From an uncultured Verrucomicrobia subdivision 3 bacterium (GTDB lineage: Bacteria; Verrucomicrobiota; Verrucomicrobiae; Limisphaerales; CAMLLE01): a stretch of DNA of 13,942 nucleotides. The translations under genes were made by a program, and so were the position numbers. Location: assembly GCA_946480555.1 (NCBI GenBank), contig CAMLLE010000019.1, positions 1 to 13,942 of the forward strand, read 5' to 3'. Position 1 is the stretch's first letter, and every line of letters starts with the position of its first letter. The notes beneath the pieces were generated by a model. That model saw only the letters and a list, made by a program, of their open reading frames with translations. It did not search any database and was not told the origin of the DNA. Positions 7,348-13,942 of the stretch are shown here, piece after piece.

Positions 7348-7794
7348 ATGAAATGCCCGGCTTGTTCTCATCAACTTTCGGAACTTCAAATCGGCACCTT
7401 GCGCGTGGACGTTTGCCGTGGAGGCTGCGGCGGTGTCTGGTTCGACCTCTTTGAACTCCAGCAGGTGGACGATGTTTCCGAAAGCGCCGGAGAGGCTCTG
7501 ATTCAAATCTCGCGCATGCCTGCCATGCGAGTTGATCCGATTCGAAAGCGTGAATGCCCGCGTTGCCAGCAGATGAAGCTGAAGCGCCGCATGTTCAGTC
7601 CAACCGTGGCGGTGGAAGTGGATGAATGCCCTGCGTGCGGCGGATTCTGGCTGGACGCTGGCGAACTCGAGCAGATTCGTCTGACACGCAACGCGGTTGA
7701 GAAATCCAAATCGGACAAACAGCAGTCAGGTTTTTCGCCCGCAGCCATCCGCGCGTTATACCGCCTGAAAACCGCGGACCGCGGCGATATTTAA
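7348..7794 (+). CDS. Small protein with two zf-TFIIB-like zinc ribbons
   Basis: The 148-residue product has two copies of a zinc-ribbon half. The first has C3, C6, C23 and C27 and ends in GGVWFDLFEL. The second has C70, C73, C94 and C97 and ends in GGFWLDAGELEQI. The CPxC...C-x(2-3)-C-GG-x-W-x-D-x-x-EL layout is that of the zf-TFIIB family of small bacterial proteins. Their role is not settled; nucleic-acid or protein binding is presumed. The C-terminus (about 115-148) is basic and probably flexible. I chose the ATG at 7348 because the first CPAC motif follows at once, as in the family. An in-frame ATG at 7213 would add 45 arginine- and proline-rich residues and overlap the start of the divergent regulator. 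No Shine-Dalgarno is present. A hairpin terminator follows at 7860. Confidence 0.82.
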   Translation: MKCPACSHQLSELQIGTLRVDVCRGGCGGVWFDLFELQQVDDVSESAGEALIQISRMPAMRVDPIRKRECPRCQQMKLKRRMFSPTVAVEVDECPACGGFWLDAGELEQIRLTRNAVEKSKSDKQQSGFSPAAIRALYRLKTADRGDI

Positions 7795-7859
7795 TCGCCC
7801 GCGTCCTGGTTCTTCCGCAAAGCGGTTGCGCCATTCAAGCGCCGTGGCGAGGTTTCGCC

Positions 7860-7889
7860 GTGAGGCAAGTTTTGGCCTCACCTTTTCTT
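7860..7889 (+). terminator. Factor-independent terminator of the zinc-ribbon gene
   Basis: GTGAGGC (7860-7866) pairs perfectly with GCCTCAC (7875-7881) across an eight-base loop, and CTTTTCTT follows. It lies 66 bases after the stop codon. A weaker hairpin GGCGA-GGTT-TCGCC (7846-7859) sits immediately before it. Confidence 0.6.
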
Positions 7890-8178
7890 CTCACGCTCAT
7901 CAAAACTGGTGATGTGGATGCATTCTGGGTCTGCTAACAATTGACCCGTAAACAAAGCAACCATCCGGTCCCACTTTGACCGGAGGCGGAAACGAGTGTT
8001 TCCGCTGTCGGCACGCACCAACGCAGCAGACCAGTCCGGGTGACCGCGCGTCCAGCGTTCGGCATTGGGTGGAACGGGCCGCTGAATCCTCTTCAGCCGG
8101 GCATCGGATTGGTCAGATTCGCCGAACTCCCAAGGTTCGCCGCATCATCTGCGCTGGCTCCAACAACAAAACACAACC
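7890..8178 (+). promoter_or_regulatory. Leader region of the beta-helix gene
   Basis: This gene-free stretch contains the twin inverted repeats at 7964-8005 (listed separately), a direct repeat of TTCGCCG (near 8117 and 8134), and an A/C-only tract of 18 bases just before the start codon (8161-8178). The A/C tract replaces a Shine-Dalgarno and would leave the start codon unstructured. A TTGACC at 7941-7946 resembles a -35 box but has no good -10 partner. Confidence 0.4.
7964..8005. promoter_or_regulatory. Two adjacent perfect inverted repeats upstream of the beta-helix gene
   Basis: TCCGGTC (7964-7970) pairs with GACCGGA (7978-7984) across seven bases. One base later GCGGAAAC (7986-7993) pairs with GTTTCCGC (7998-8005) across GAGT. 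Both are perfect. The second has the size and symmetry of an operator for a dimeric regulator, and the two could also be RNA hairpins in a long leader. Without a located promoter I cannot choose between these. Confidence 0.5.
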
Positions 8179-9117
8179 ATGAAACCACATGTCCTTGCCA
8201 TCGCGGCCCTCAGCCTGGCCGCGCTGGTCCCAACATCAACCCTGGCAGCCTCCGGTGAAGTTTTCAAAACCGGCACGACGTGGACTGGCCGCGTCGATGG
8301 CTCCACCAAATACACCGGGTCCAGCATGAACGCCGCAATCCAGGCGTGCATCAACAACATGAGCTCCGGAACGGTGTACATCAAAAACAGCGGCAACGCC
8401 GACGCCAGTTACGGCGTCGCGCCGAAGAACGGCGTCTGGCTCAACTACAATGGCGTGACCGTGAACGGCAATGGCGCCACGTCCGTCGTGCAGATCGACA
8501 ACAAGAACAACATCCGCGTCGATAACCTCAAAATGAGCGGCAGTCCGCGTTACGGCGTCTGGGTGCGAACGAGCAGCACCATCACGCTCGGCGGCTGCAG
8601 CCACAACGGCGGAGGGTTGCCCTTCCGCATCGATGACAGCAAGGGCGGCTGGACGCGCAACGTGAACGCGAACAGTCCGACGTCGGTTGGCCCGACCGCC
8701 CACGGCTTCGAAACGTATGGCGTCGATGGTTTCTACTACGGCACCGTTACAGCGCGTGATTCCAGCGGCTGCGGTTTGTTGCTGAACAAGACGTTGAACT
8801 CCTCGGGCAGCACCGTGAACGCCTACAACTGCAATTACGGCGGCGGCTATGCCGGGTTCCGTTGCGCGAACAGCAATGGCCGCGGAACGCTGGGGTATGC
8901 CAGCTCCGATCGTTGCGGCCGTGGTATCTTCAGCGTGACCCAGAGCCGGGACATGACCGTGAACAACTGCCTGCTCCAGAATTGCAGCGGCATTGGCATC
9001 TGGTTGCAGGACACCTACAACACGCACATTCGCGCCGGCACCGTTCGCAACAACGGCGCAGGCTGCAAGTCGATCACAGGCGGTTCCGGAAACAGCATCA
9101 ACGTCGCCTGTCAGTAA
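8179..9117 (+). CDS. Secreted cysteine-rich right-handed parallel beta-helix protein
   Basis: The 312-residue product starts with a Sec signal peptide (hydrophobic stretch 5-17; likely cut after TLA or TLAA, about residue 23-24). The mature part is rich in Gly, Asn, Ser and Thr, with short strands ending in Asn or Gly turns, such as NGVTVNGNGATS, NNIRVDNLKMSG, DMTVNNCLLQNCSG and THIRAGTVRNNG. This is the pattern of a right-handed beta-helix like pectate lyases. Ten cysteines in the mature part suggest disulfides and a periplasmic or outside location. A tract near the middle (HGFETYGVDGFYYGTVTA, then GCGLLLNKT and GYAGFRCAN) looks strongly conserved in type. I recall similar proteins in fungi and actinomycetes but no assigned reaction. 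No lyase active-site residues can be named, so binding or catalysis on plant polysaccharide is inference from fold and from the pectin genes 4 kb downstream. A strong hairpin follows. Confidence 0.8.
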   Translation: MKPHVLAIAALSLAALVPTSTLAASGEVFKTGTTWTGRVDGSTKYTGSSMNAAIQACINNMSSGTVYIKNSGNADASYGVAPKNGVWLNYNGVTVNGNGATSVVQIDNKNNIRVDNLKMSGSPRYGVWVRTSSTITLGGCSHNGGGLPFRIDDSKGGWTRNVNANSPTSVGPTAHGFETYGVDGFYYGTVTARDSSGCGLLLNKTLNSSGSTVNAYNCNYGGGYAGFRCANSNGRGTLGYASSDRCGRGIFSVTQSRDMTVNNCLLQNCSGIGIWLQDTYNTHIRAGTVRNNGAGCKSITGGSGNSINVACQ

Positions 9118-9142
9118 GCCACAACCACAAACCCAACCACAG

Positions 9143-9170
9143 CCGCGGCGGCTTCGGCCGTCGCGGTCTT
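9143..9170 (+). terminator. UUCG-capped hairpin, probable terminator of the beta-helix gene
   Basis: CCGCGGCGGC (9143-9152) pairs with GCCGTCGCGG (9157-9166) across TTCG, giving a 10-bp stem with one G-U wobble and the very stable C(UUCG)G tetraloop. It lies 26 bases after the stop codon. Only TCTT follows, so the U-tract is poor. Confidence 0.55.
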
Positions 9171-9270
9171 GCACCACGTGTCTGTAGCAACAACGGCCAA
9201 TGGTGGTCACATTGACCGTGGCGGCTCACCGGCCGCAGTCCAGGGGTTGCTCCAGCCACGTCACTGATCC

Positions 9271-11631
9271 ATGAAAAAGCTCATTCTCCTTGCAGCTGTA
9301 TTCGTTGCCGGTTCACTGGCCGGTTTCTGGTTCGGCCGTTCGCAGCAGCCCGCCCCGCAAAACGCAATTTCCGAACTTGAAGTTTCCGCAGAGACGCTTC
9401 AGAAGGGGCGCGCTTACGTGGCTGTCGAATTGACTGCGCGCCTCACGATCGAACAGATCGCGGAGCGATTGAATCAGGAATGCCAGCGCGGCATCTGGCG
9501 GCGAACCAAGGAATGGGAAGTGATTTTCAACTCGCTCAATGCGCCGGAGCTTCGTCAGCTGGTGACGCTGGTGCGCCCGCTCGTACTGTCGTCGGCGCAG
9601 GAAGATCTGCGCCGCGCGTTGGTGAGTCGATGGGCCGAAGCTGACCCGCGCGATGCCCTGGCGTTTGCGCGTGGCCTCGTCGAAAGTTCACTCCGGGACC
9701 AGCTCGTCGCGCTCGTTTTTCAGAGCTGGCTGTACACGAATCCCGAGGAAGCTGTGGCCGCCATTCGCGATCTGCCAGCCGGCGCGTTGCGCAACGAACT
9801 GGTGAACCAAGCCGTTCATCTCCTGGCTGCGCGCCAGCCCCAGACGGCGCTCGCCGTGGTTGAACTTCTCCCGCGCAATCTGCGTTCGTCCGCTTACGCC
9901 GCCGTTTTCAAATCGTGGGCCGCGATCGATCCCATGAGCGCCGTCAGTGAAGCGGAGCGACTCGGCTTGCGTCCGGGCGAGCGCCTGGCGGTGTTTGAAG
10001 CCATCGGCGCCGCGTGGGCGACGGTGAATCCTCAGGCCGCCTTGCACTGGGTCAATGGCCTGCCAAACGGAAGCGAGAAGACAGCCGTTTTCAATTGTGT
10101 GTTGGGAAATTGGGCGGCGGCGAATCCGCAGGCCGCGGCCGAATACGCACTCGCATTGCCGCCCGGACCGAACCGCCTCGCGGCGCTCACTCAAGTGGTG
10201 TCTGCCTGGCCACCGAGCGATCCCCAAGGCGCAGCGGCGTTTGCTGAGAAGCTTCCCGCCGGGGCCAGTCGCGACGTGGTGTTGCGCATGGTGATCGGCA
10301 ACTGGGCGAACGTCGATCCAGCGGCCGCCTTTGCCTATGCGGACAAACTTCCCGCCGGGCCGGTGAAAAACGAACTGCTCGGCAACGTGACCCTGCTTTG
10401 GGCGTTGGAGAATCCGCAGGCGGCGCTCGCGAGTGCGACCAACATGCTGGCGGGCAGCGGACGTTCCGCCGCGATTCAACAGGCGGTCAGCCAGCTTGCA
10501 CTGACCGATCCCGAAACGGCGTTTGCCTACGCAAAGACCCTGCCGACCGGCGGCGAGCGTGATCAATTGCTGGAATCGGTGGCGGTGACGCTTTCGCGTG
10601 ACGATCCGAAAAGCGCGGCAAAGTTCGCGGCCGAATTGCCGCCGGGAAACACGCAACTGAATACGATCTCCGCGCTCGTCCTCGGCCTCGCGCAGGTGGA
10701 CCAGAAGGAGGCACTGGAATGGGCGAAGACGTTGCCGGAAGGCATGGCGCGGCGGCGCGCGTACGAACAGCTCGGTGAAGAAATGATGAAGTCCGATCCC
10801 GAGGCGGCGTTGAAGTGGGCGCAATCCCTGGCGGAAAGCGATGGCCGCTCTCGCGTGCTTGAAACCTCACTCGGCCAGTGGGCGCGCGAAGATTCTGCCG
10901 CGGCGCTCGCGTGGGCCAGGGAATTGCCGGACGGCGAATTGAGGGAACAGGCGCTCTTTGCAGTGGGCAACCAACTCGCCTACACGGAACCGGCGGCGAC
11001 CCTTGAACTGGCAATGAAACTTTCGGGCGACGACCGGAACAGCCTGCTCGGCAACATTGCGCAGGTCTGGGGACGCGATGACCCGAAAGCGGCGATGGAG
11101 AGCGCGACAAAGCTGCCCGAGGGGGAAGTGCGCACGGAATACATTTCGCAACTGGTCGTCGCGATGTCCCAACATTCGCCGTATGAAGCTGCACTCTTTG
11201 CAGCAAATTTGAAGTCGGGCGATCTCCAGCAGCACGCCGTCGAAACGCTCGTGATGAACTGGTCCATGACGGATCCTGCCTCCACCGCCCAGTGGGTGAC
11301 CACATTCCCAGAAAGTGAAGTGCGGAACTCGGCGATGCGCAACGTCGCGGAGCAATGGGCGATCGTCGATCCCGCGAAAGCCGGGCAATGGCTGGCAGGT
11401 CTGCCGGAAGGCGCAGCGCGCGACGACGCGTTCCTTGCCTATACGAAACAGGTGGCGGTGGAGCGTCCCAAGCAAGCGTCAGCCTGGATCAACTCGATTG
11501 GCAATCCGGCTTTGAAGCAATCCGCGATTGAGTCCGTCGCGCGCAGCTGGGCGAAGCAGGACCGGCTCGCCGTCAAATCATGGCTCACAATGCTTGGGCG
11601 ATCCGACCTCGCGCGGCAGCTGGGAATGTGA
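9271..11631 (+). CDS. Membrane-anchored alpha-solenoid protein of about twenty-one 32-residue repeats
   Basis: The 786-residue product begins with a signal-anchor (residues 4-21, hydrophobic, ending GFWFGR), then a helical lead-in to about residue 120. From W121 to the C-terminus it is a tandem array of about 21 units, most exactly 32 residues long. A typical unit starts WAxxDPxAA, continues xxWAxxLPxG, then R and a helix with hydrophobic positions, and the next unit follows at once. Units 3 (31), 4 (33) and 15 (31) vary slightly, and units 9-13 have replaced the leading Trp or other key positions. Each unit reads as two helices with a DP turn and an LPxG turn, so the whole should be a superhelical scaffold like TPR or HEAT proteins, but the consensus is neither. 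It probably faces the periplasm. Function unknown; protein binding is the default inference. It follows the beta-helix gene by 153 bases with a hairpin between, so it is probably transcribed separately. No Shine-Dalgarno. Confidence 0.85.
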   Translation: MKKLILLAAVFVAGSLAGFWFGRSQQPAPQNAISELEVSAETLQKGRAYVAVELTARLTIEQIAERLNQECQRGIWRRTKEWEVIFNSLNAPELRQLVTLVRPLVLSSAQEDLRRALVSRWAEADPRDALAFARGLVESSLRDQLVALVFQSWLYTNPEEAVAAIRDLPAGALRNELVNQAVHLLAARQPQTALAVVELLPRNLRSSAYAAVFKSWAAIDPMSAVSEAERLGLRPGERLAVFEAIGAAWATVNPQAALHWVNGLPNGSEKTAVFNCVLGNWAAANPQAAAEYALALPPGPNRLAALTQVVSAWPPSDPQGAAAFAEKLPAGASRDVVLRMVIGNWANVDPAAAFAYADKLPAGPVKNELLGNVTLLWALENPQAALASATNMLAGSGRSAAIQQAVSQLALTDPETAFAYAKTLPTGGERDQLLESVAVTLSRDDPKSAAKFAAELPPGNTQLNTISALVLGLAQVDQKEALEWAKTLPEGMARRRAYEQLGEEMMKSDPEAALKWAQSLAESDGRSRVLETSLGQWAREDSAAALAWARELPDGELREQALFAVGNQLAYTEPAATLELAMKLSGDDRNSLLGNIAQVWGRDDPKAAMESATKLPEGEVRTEYISQLVVAMSQHSPYEAALFAANLKSGDLQQHAVETLVMNWSMTDPASTAQWVTTFPESEVRNSAMRNVAEQWAIVDPAKAGQWLAGLPEGAARDDAFLAYTKQVAVERPKQASAWINSIGNPALKQSAIESVARSWAKQDRLAVKSWLTMLGRSDLARQLGM
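9631..11628 (+). repeat. Coding array of 96-bp units (32-residue protein repeats)
   Basis: The units are tandem in the protein, with a period close to 96 bases, but have diverged in DNA. The marker is Asp/Asn-Pro at positions 5-6 and Leu-Pro-x-Gly near 16-19. Unit starts include W121 (9631), then one about every 32 codons; the last unit is cut short and ends in LARQLGM. The divergence between units argues for an old array rather than a recent expansion. Confidence 0.75.
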
Positions 11632-11855
11632 GTTGAGCAATCGGGCAAGCTGACGCGACCAGCGCAGGAAACTTCCGCCGACACATTGCCGCCGTTCGCG
11701 CCGCAGCGGTTACGTAGGCGTGTGCCTCCATTGCTCGTTGGGCGTGGGTGATCGAAATTCCGGCACCATGTTGAAATCCGGAAGAATCGCCAGGCTCCGC
11801 AATGAGCTCCCATTCCGCGGTCGAACTTCATTCGGTCAGACATCGGTTTGAACTT

Positions 11856-12056
11856 ATGAAAACGACTGGTCTTCTTGCCTGCCTTGTGACTTTGCTCGCC
11901 GGTTGTGCGAATCCGCAGGGAGCCGCGAATGCCCCCGTGGAAACTCAACGCGACAGCATTCGCGAACACGGCACTACCGGCTTGGGCGTGGGCAGCGATA
12001 CCACGACGCAAACCGGCATCGACACCGGCACGCGTTCCGGCTCCGGTCTGCCGTGA
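11856..12056 (+). CDS. Small predicted lipoprotein
   Basis: The 66-residue product has a lipoprotein signal peptide: basic start MKT, hydrophobic stretch, and lipobox LLAGC with the acylated cysteine at residue 17. Alanine at +2 fits outer-membrane sorting. The mature 50 residues are small, polar and rich in Gly, Thr and Ser (for example TTGLGVGSDTTTQTG), with no domain I recognise, and are probably disordered. The ATG at 11856 is preferred over an in-frame ATG at 11802 because the signal peptide begins there. No Shine-Dalgarno is present. The 224 bases upstream, after the solenoid gene, hold no clear terminator or promoter. Its TGA abuts the stop codon of the converging GH105 gene with no base between them. 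Function unknown. Confidence 0.72.
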   Translation: MKTTGLLACLVTLLAGCANPQGAANAPVETQRDSIREHGTTGLGVGSDTTTQTGIDTGTRSGSGLP

Positions 12057-13184
12057 TCAACGCATCAGGGCGGAGGCGGTCCAAAGAATCGGCGCCTGGC
12101 CGTGGAGATCACCGGCGCGTCGTCCGCGTTCGAGGTAGAACTTTAATTGTGCGTCGCGATCAGCGCCCACCACTTTGAACGCCTTGTCAGTTCCGACGCA
12201 GACGTCGGCCACGTTGGCGTCCGAATCCAGCCGCGCCACCAGCGCCAGCCACGCTTTGCGCGCGGCGGGCCCGTAAGTTTCAGTTTCCAGCCAGCCGTGC
12301 TTTACACCAGTGACCATCGCGAAGGCGAACATTCCGGTCCCGGACGTTTCCAGCCACGACTCGGGCCGATCGATCAACTGGCGCCACAAGCCTTCCTCCG
12401 TCTGATATTTCAACAGTGAGGCCATCATCGTGCGGAAGCCTTGAAGGATGCGTTCACGCTTCGGATGGTTTGCCGGCAATTCGCTCAGCAGTTCTGCCAT
12501 GCCAGCCGCATACCAACCGTTCCCGCGCGACCAGTAAAACGGAGAATCTTCGGCGTGGAAGAACAGGCCGTTGGGTTGTTGCAGTTGATCGAGATAAGTC
12601 GCGGCGGTGGCCGCGGCGCGGTCCAGGTAAACCGGATTCCTCGTCGCACGGTAAGCCTGCACCTGCACGACGGAGATCATGTAGATGTCATCCACCCAGT
12701 AGCGCGCCTCGTGCGTGATCCCATCGGGCGTCGGACTCGCCCACTGTTTGTCGGCCAAGTCTTTTCCCAGCGCGAGATGGGTTTGCGATTTGGTCTGCAA
12801 GAAGATCTCCAACGGCACCGTGCCGAAGACGCGGTAATCCACATGCGCGGCGGGCGAAATGCGTTTCGCGTCCTCAGCGAAAAAGCGATCGAACTTCTGA
12901 ACCAGCCGCGACTGAAGCTCGTCGTCGGGAATCAGCCTGGCGACCGTGAGCGAACCGTACCAGGCGCAAATCTCAGGGTAGATGACGTATTGTCGGCGCG
13001 GGTTCGTTTCGAAATCGAACTGGCGAGCATCGAAGTTGTTCGCCACGCGTTTACCGACTTCCTGTGGCGAAGAGCCGGCGGGCCAGGAGCGGAAGACTGC
13101 CGGTTGACGGATAGATTGACAGCCGCTGGCGAGCAGTGCGAGGACTGCGGCGGCGCTGAGAAGGTATTTCGGCGTGCAATTCAT
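12057..13184 (-). CDS. GH105-family unsaturated rhamnogalacturonyl/galacturonyl hydrolase
   Basis: The 375-residue product resembles YteR/YesR-type hydrolases (GH88/GH105, alpha/alpha barrel). These add water to the Delta-4,5-unsaturated uronic acid left at chain ends by pectin lyases, releasing it. Visible landmarks are RYWVDDIYM (161-169; D165 or D166 is the expected catalytic Asp), FYWSRGNGWYAAGMAELL (216-233, with the family RGNGW block), LWRQLIDRPESWLETSGTGM (266-285), DVCVGTD (327-333) and GQAP near the C-terminus (362-365). The length is typical. The N-terminus is a lipoprotein signal with SGC at 20-22; the -3 position is Ala rather than Leu, so a plain Sec signal is possible. It is exported either way. 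The start has no Shine-Dalgarno. It is divergent from the oligogalacturonate lyase gene, with 256 bases between them, which supports a pectin role. It could prefer rhamnogalacturonan or another uronide; sequence alone does not decide. Confidence 0.88.
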   Translation of the reverse strand: MNCTPKYLLSAAAVLALLASGCQSIRQPAVFRSWPAGSSPQEVGKRVANNFDARQFDFETNPRRQYVIYPEICAWYGSLTVARLIPDDELQSRLVQKFDRFFAEDAKRISPAAHVDYRVFGTVPLEIFLQTKSQTHLALGKDLADKQWASPTPDGITHEARYWVDDIYMISVVQVQAYRATRNPVYLDRAAATAATYLDQLQQPNGLFFHAEDSPFYWSRGNGWYAAGMAELLSELPANHPKRERILQGFRTMMASLLKYQTEEGLWRQLIDRPESWLETSGTGMFAFAMVTGVKHGWLETETYGPAARKAWLALVARLDSDANVADVCVGTDKAFKVVGADRDAQLKFYLERGRRAGDLHGQAPILWTASALMR

Positions 13185-13440
13185 GATCGCTGTGTGGCAC
13201 CGCGCGAACGGACAGTCTTATCCCTTCGGTTCTATCGGTGCGGAAAAAATAGACACGAGCGCAGACGTGTCGAACGAAAAGCCCGTTACGCGGCTCGCCA
13301 TAAATGGGGATGGCAGGAAGCGCGGGCGTCCCGGCGAATTCATCTTTCCAAATTGCGGCATTTTGGTTCCGCTACGCCCCCAGTTCAAGTGACCTGTTGG
13401 TTGATGACACCTTTGGGCGCTCTGGTTCGTCACGACTTCT
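13185..13440. promoter_or_regulatory. Divergent promoter region of the two pectin genes
   Basis: The 256-bp region separates the divergent GH105 and PL22 starts. It contains an inverted repeat GACACG-N8-CGTGTC at 13252-13271, 68 bases before the GH105 start and 170 bases before the PL22 start. Its 20-bp span and 14-base centre-to-centre arm spacing could suit a dimeric regulator acting on both genes. I found no convincing -35/-10 pair for either direction. Confidence 0.45.
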
Positions 13441-13942
13441 ATGCGCCTGCCCACGTTGTTCCTTCCTCTTGCGGGATTCCTGCTTGTCCTTCCAGCCCTG
13501 GCGCAGGAGCCGCCACGCGAATGGATCGATCCCGACACAGGACATCGCGTGATCACGCTGTCGCGCGAACCGGGCAGCGAAAGCCTTTACTTCCACCAGA
13601 ATGCATTCACGGCCGAGGGCGACAAAATGGTGATGACCACGCCGGGCGGCATTTCGACGGTGAACCTCAAGACGCGTGAAGTGGAATTGGTGGTGCCGGA
13701 TAAATATTTTTCCACCAACCAGCACGGGATCATTGTCGGACGAAAGACGCGCCAGGTGTTTTACGCGAAGCGAAATGGAACCAACGAAGTTCGGGTTTTC
13801 GCCACGCATCTCGACACGAAAGCAACGCGGCAGATTGGAGCCATCCCGGCTGGCCATGGCTCGATGCTGGCCGTGAATGCCGATGAAACGCTTCTGGCTG
13901 GAAGCTTCGTTGAGCGTTCACCTGAAGCGGTCGCGCTCGCTC
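13441..13942 (+). CDS. Oligogalacturonate lyase (PL22), N-terminal part, runs off the window
   Basis: The frame is open from the ATG at 13441 to the window end (167 codons plus one base). It begins with a Sec signal peptide (MRLPTLFLPLAGFLLVLPAL, cut near AQEP). The mature start EWIDPDTGHRVITLSREPG is followed by LYFHQNAFTAEGDKMVMTTPGG, two blades with alternating strands, and HGSMLAVNADETLLAGSF. This matches my memory of oligogalacturonide lyases, seven-bladed beta-propellers that split unsaturated digalacturonate to 5-keto-4-deoxyuronate by beta-elimination. The Yersinia enzyme is about 388 residues and cytoplasmic. This one is exported, so the reaction would be periplasmic. The catalytic His and the Mn-binding residues lie in the missing C-terminal part and cannot be checked. 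Divergent from the GH105 gene, likely co-regulated. No Shine-Dalgarno. Confidence 0.82.
   Translation, partial: MRLPTLFLPLAGFLLVLPALAQEPPREWIDPDTGHRVITLSREPGSESLYFHQNAFTAEGDKMVMTTPGGISTVNLKTREVELVVPDKYFSTNQHGIIVGRKTRQVFYAKRNGTNEVRVFATHLDTKATRQIGAIPAGHGSMLAVNADETLLAGSFVERSPEAVALA

Noticed and set aside
8236..9210. 324-codon minus-strand open frame over the beta-helix gene
   Set aside because: The product is an Ala/Val/Gly/Arg-biased shadow; the plus strand has a clear signal peptide and a coherent beta-helix.
9688..10824. 378-codon minus-strand open frame over the solenoid gene
   Set aside because: It arises from the repeat codons read backwards; no domain and Arg/His-rich.
12441..13679. 412-codon plus-strand open frame across the GH105 gene and into the PL22 gene
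   Set aside because: It is antisense to GH105 and out of frame with PL22, both of which carry family motifs and signal peptides. Its composition is Arg-rich shadow sequence.
1..13942. Defence island, CRISPR array, tRNA or rRNA genes, integrase or transposase
   Set aside because: I looked for spaced repeats, tRNA T-loop motifs and transposase motifs and found none. The SNF2 gene alone is not enough to claim a defence system.

Overview
The window is GC-rich bacterial DNA, all chromosomal in character, with no phage, plasmid, CRISPR or RNA genes that I can see. The best guess for its source is a member of the Verrucomicrobiota (Limisphaerales/Pedosphaera-like). This rests on the style of the LacI-family regulator, the secreted pectin enzymes, the secreted 32-residue-repeat protein, the almost complete lack of Shine-Dalgarno sequences, and the palindromic intergenic repeats built on a 'CGCGGAGACGCGGAG' core. 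The assignment is inference from gene style, not a database match.

Layout, left to right. (1) 93-3362 (+) encodes a 1089-residue SNF2-family ATPase/helicase with complete C-terminal motor motifs. (2) 3363-3799 is a non-coding stretch holding a pair of matching hairpins. (3) 3800-4663 (+) encodes a PIG-L/LmbE-type zinc deacetylase, the only gene with a strong ribosome binding site. (4) 4653-6172 is a repeat-rich block. A 136-bp imperfect palindrome occurs twice in direct orientation (4773-4908 and 6037-6172, 4 mismatches) on either side of a sugar-phosphate nucleotidyltransferase gene (5264-6007, +). The first copy lies inside a larger segment bounded by 15-bp inverted repeats. The repeat ends supply the stop codons of both the deacetylase gene and the LacI-type regulator gene. 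(5) The LacI-type regulator (6168-7214, -) is divergent from a small twin zinc-ribbon protein (7348-7794, +).

(6) From 7795 to the end, most products carry export signals. They are a cysteine-rich parallel beta-helix protein (8179-9117, +), a membrane-anchored alpha-solenoid of about twenty-one 32-residue repeats (9271-11631, +), a 66-residue lipoprotein (11856-12056, +), a GH105-type unsaturated glucuronyl/galacturonyl hydrolase (12057-13184, -), and the first 167 codons of an oligogalacturonate lyase of family PL22 (13441 to the window edge, +).

The last two genes are divergent and make metabolic sense together. Pectate-lyase products are Delta-4,5-unsaturated oligogalacturonides, which the GH105 hydrolase and the PL22 lyase both process. 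This end of the window therefore looks like the edge of a pectin-use locus. The beta-helix protein might belong to it, but nothing in its sequence proves a catalytic role. The best candidates for something poorly described are the repeat-solenoid protein and the family of palindromic elements placed flush on gene stop codons.
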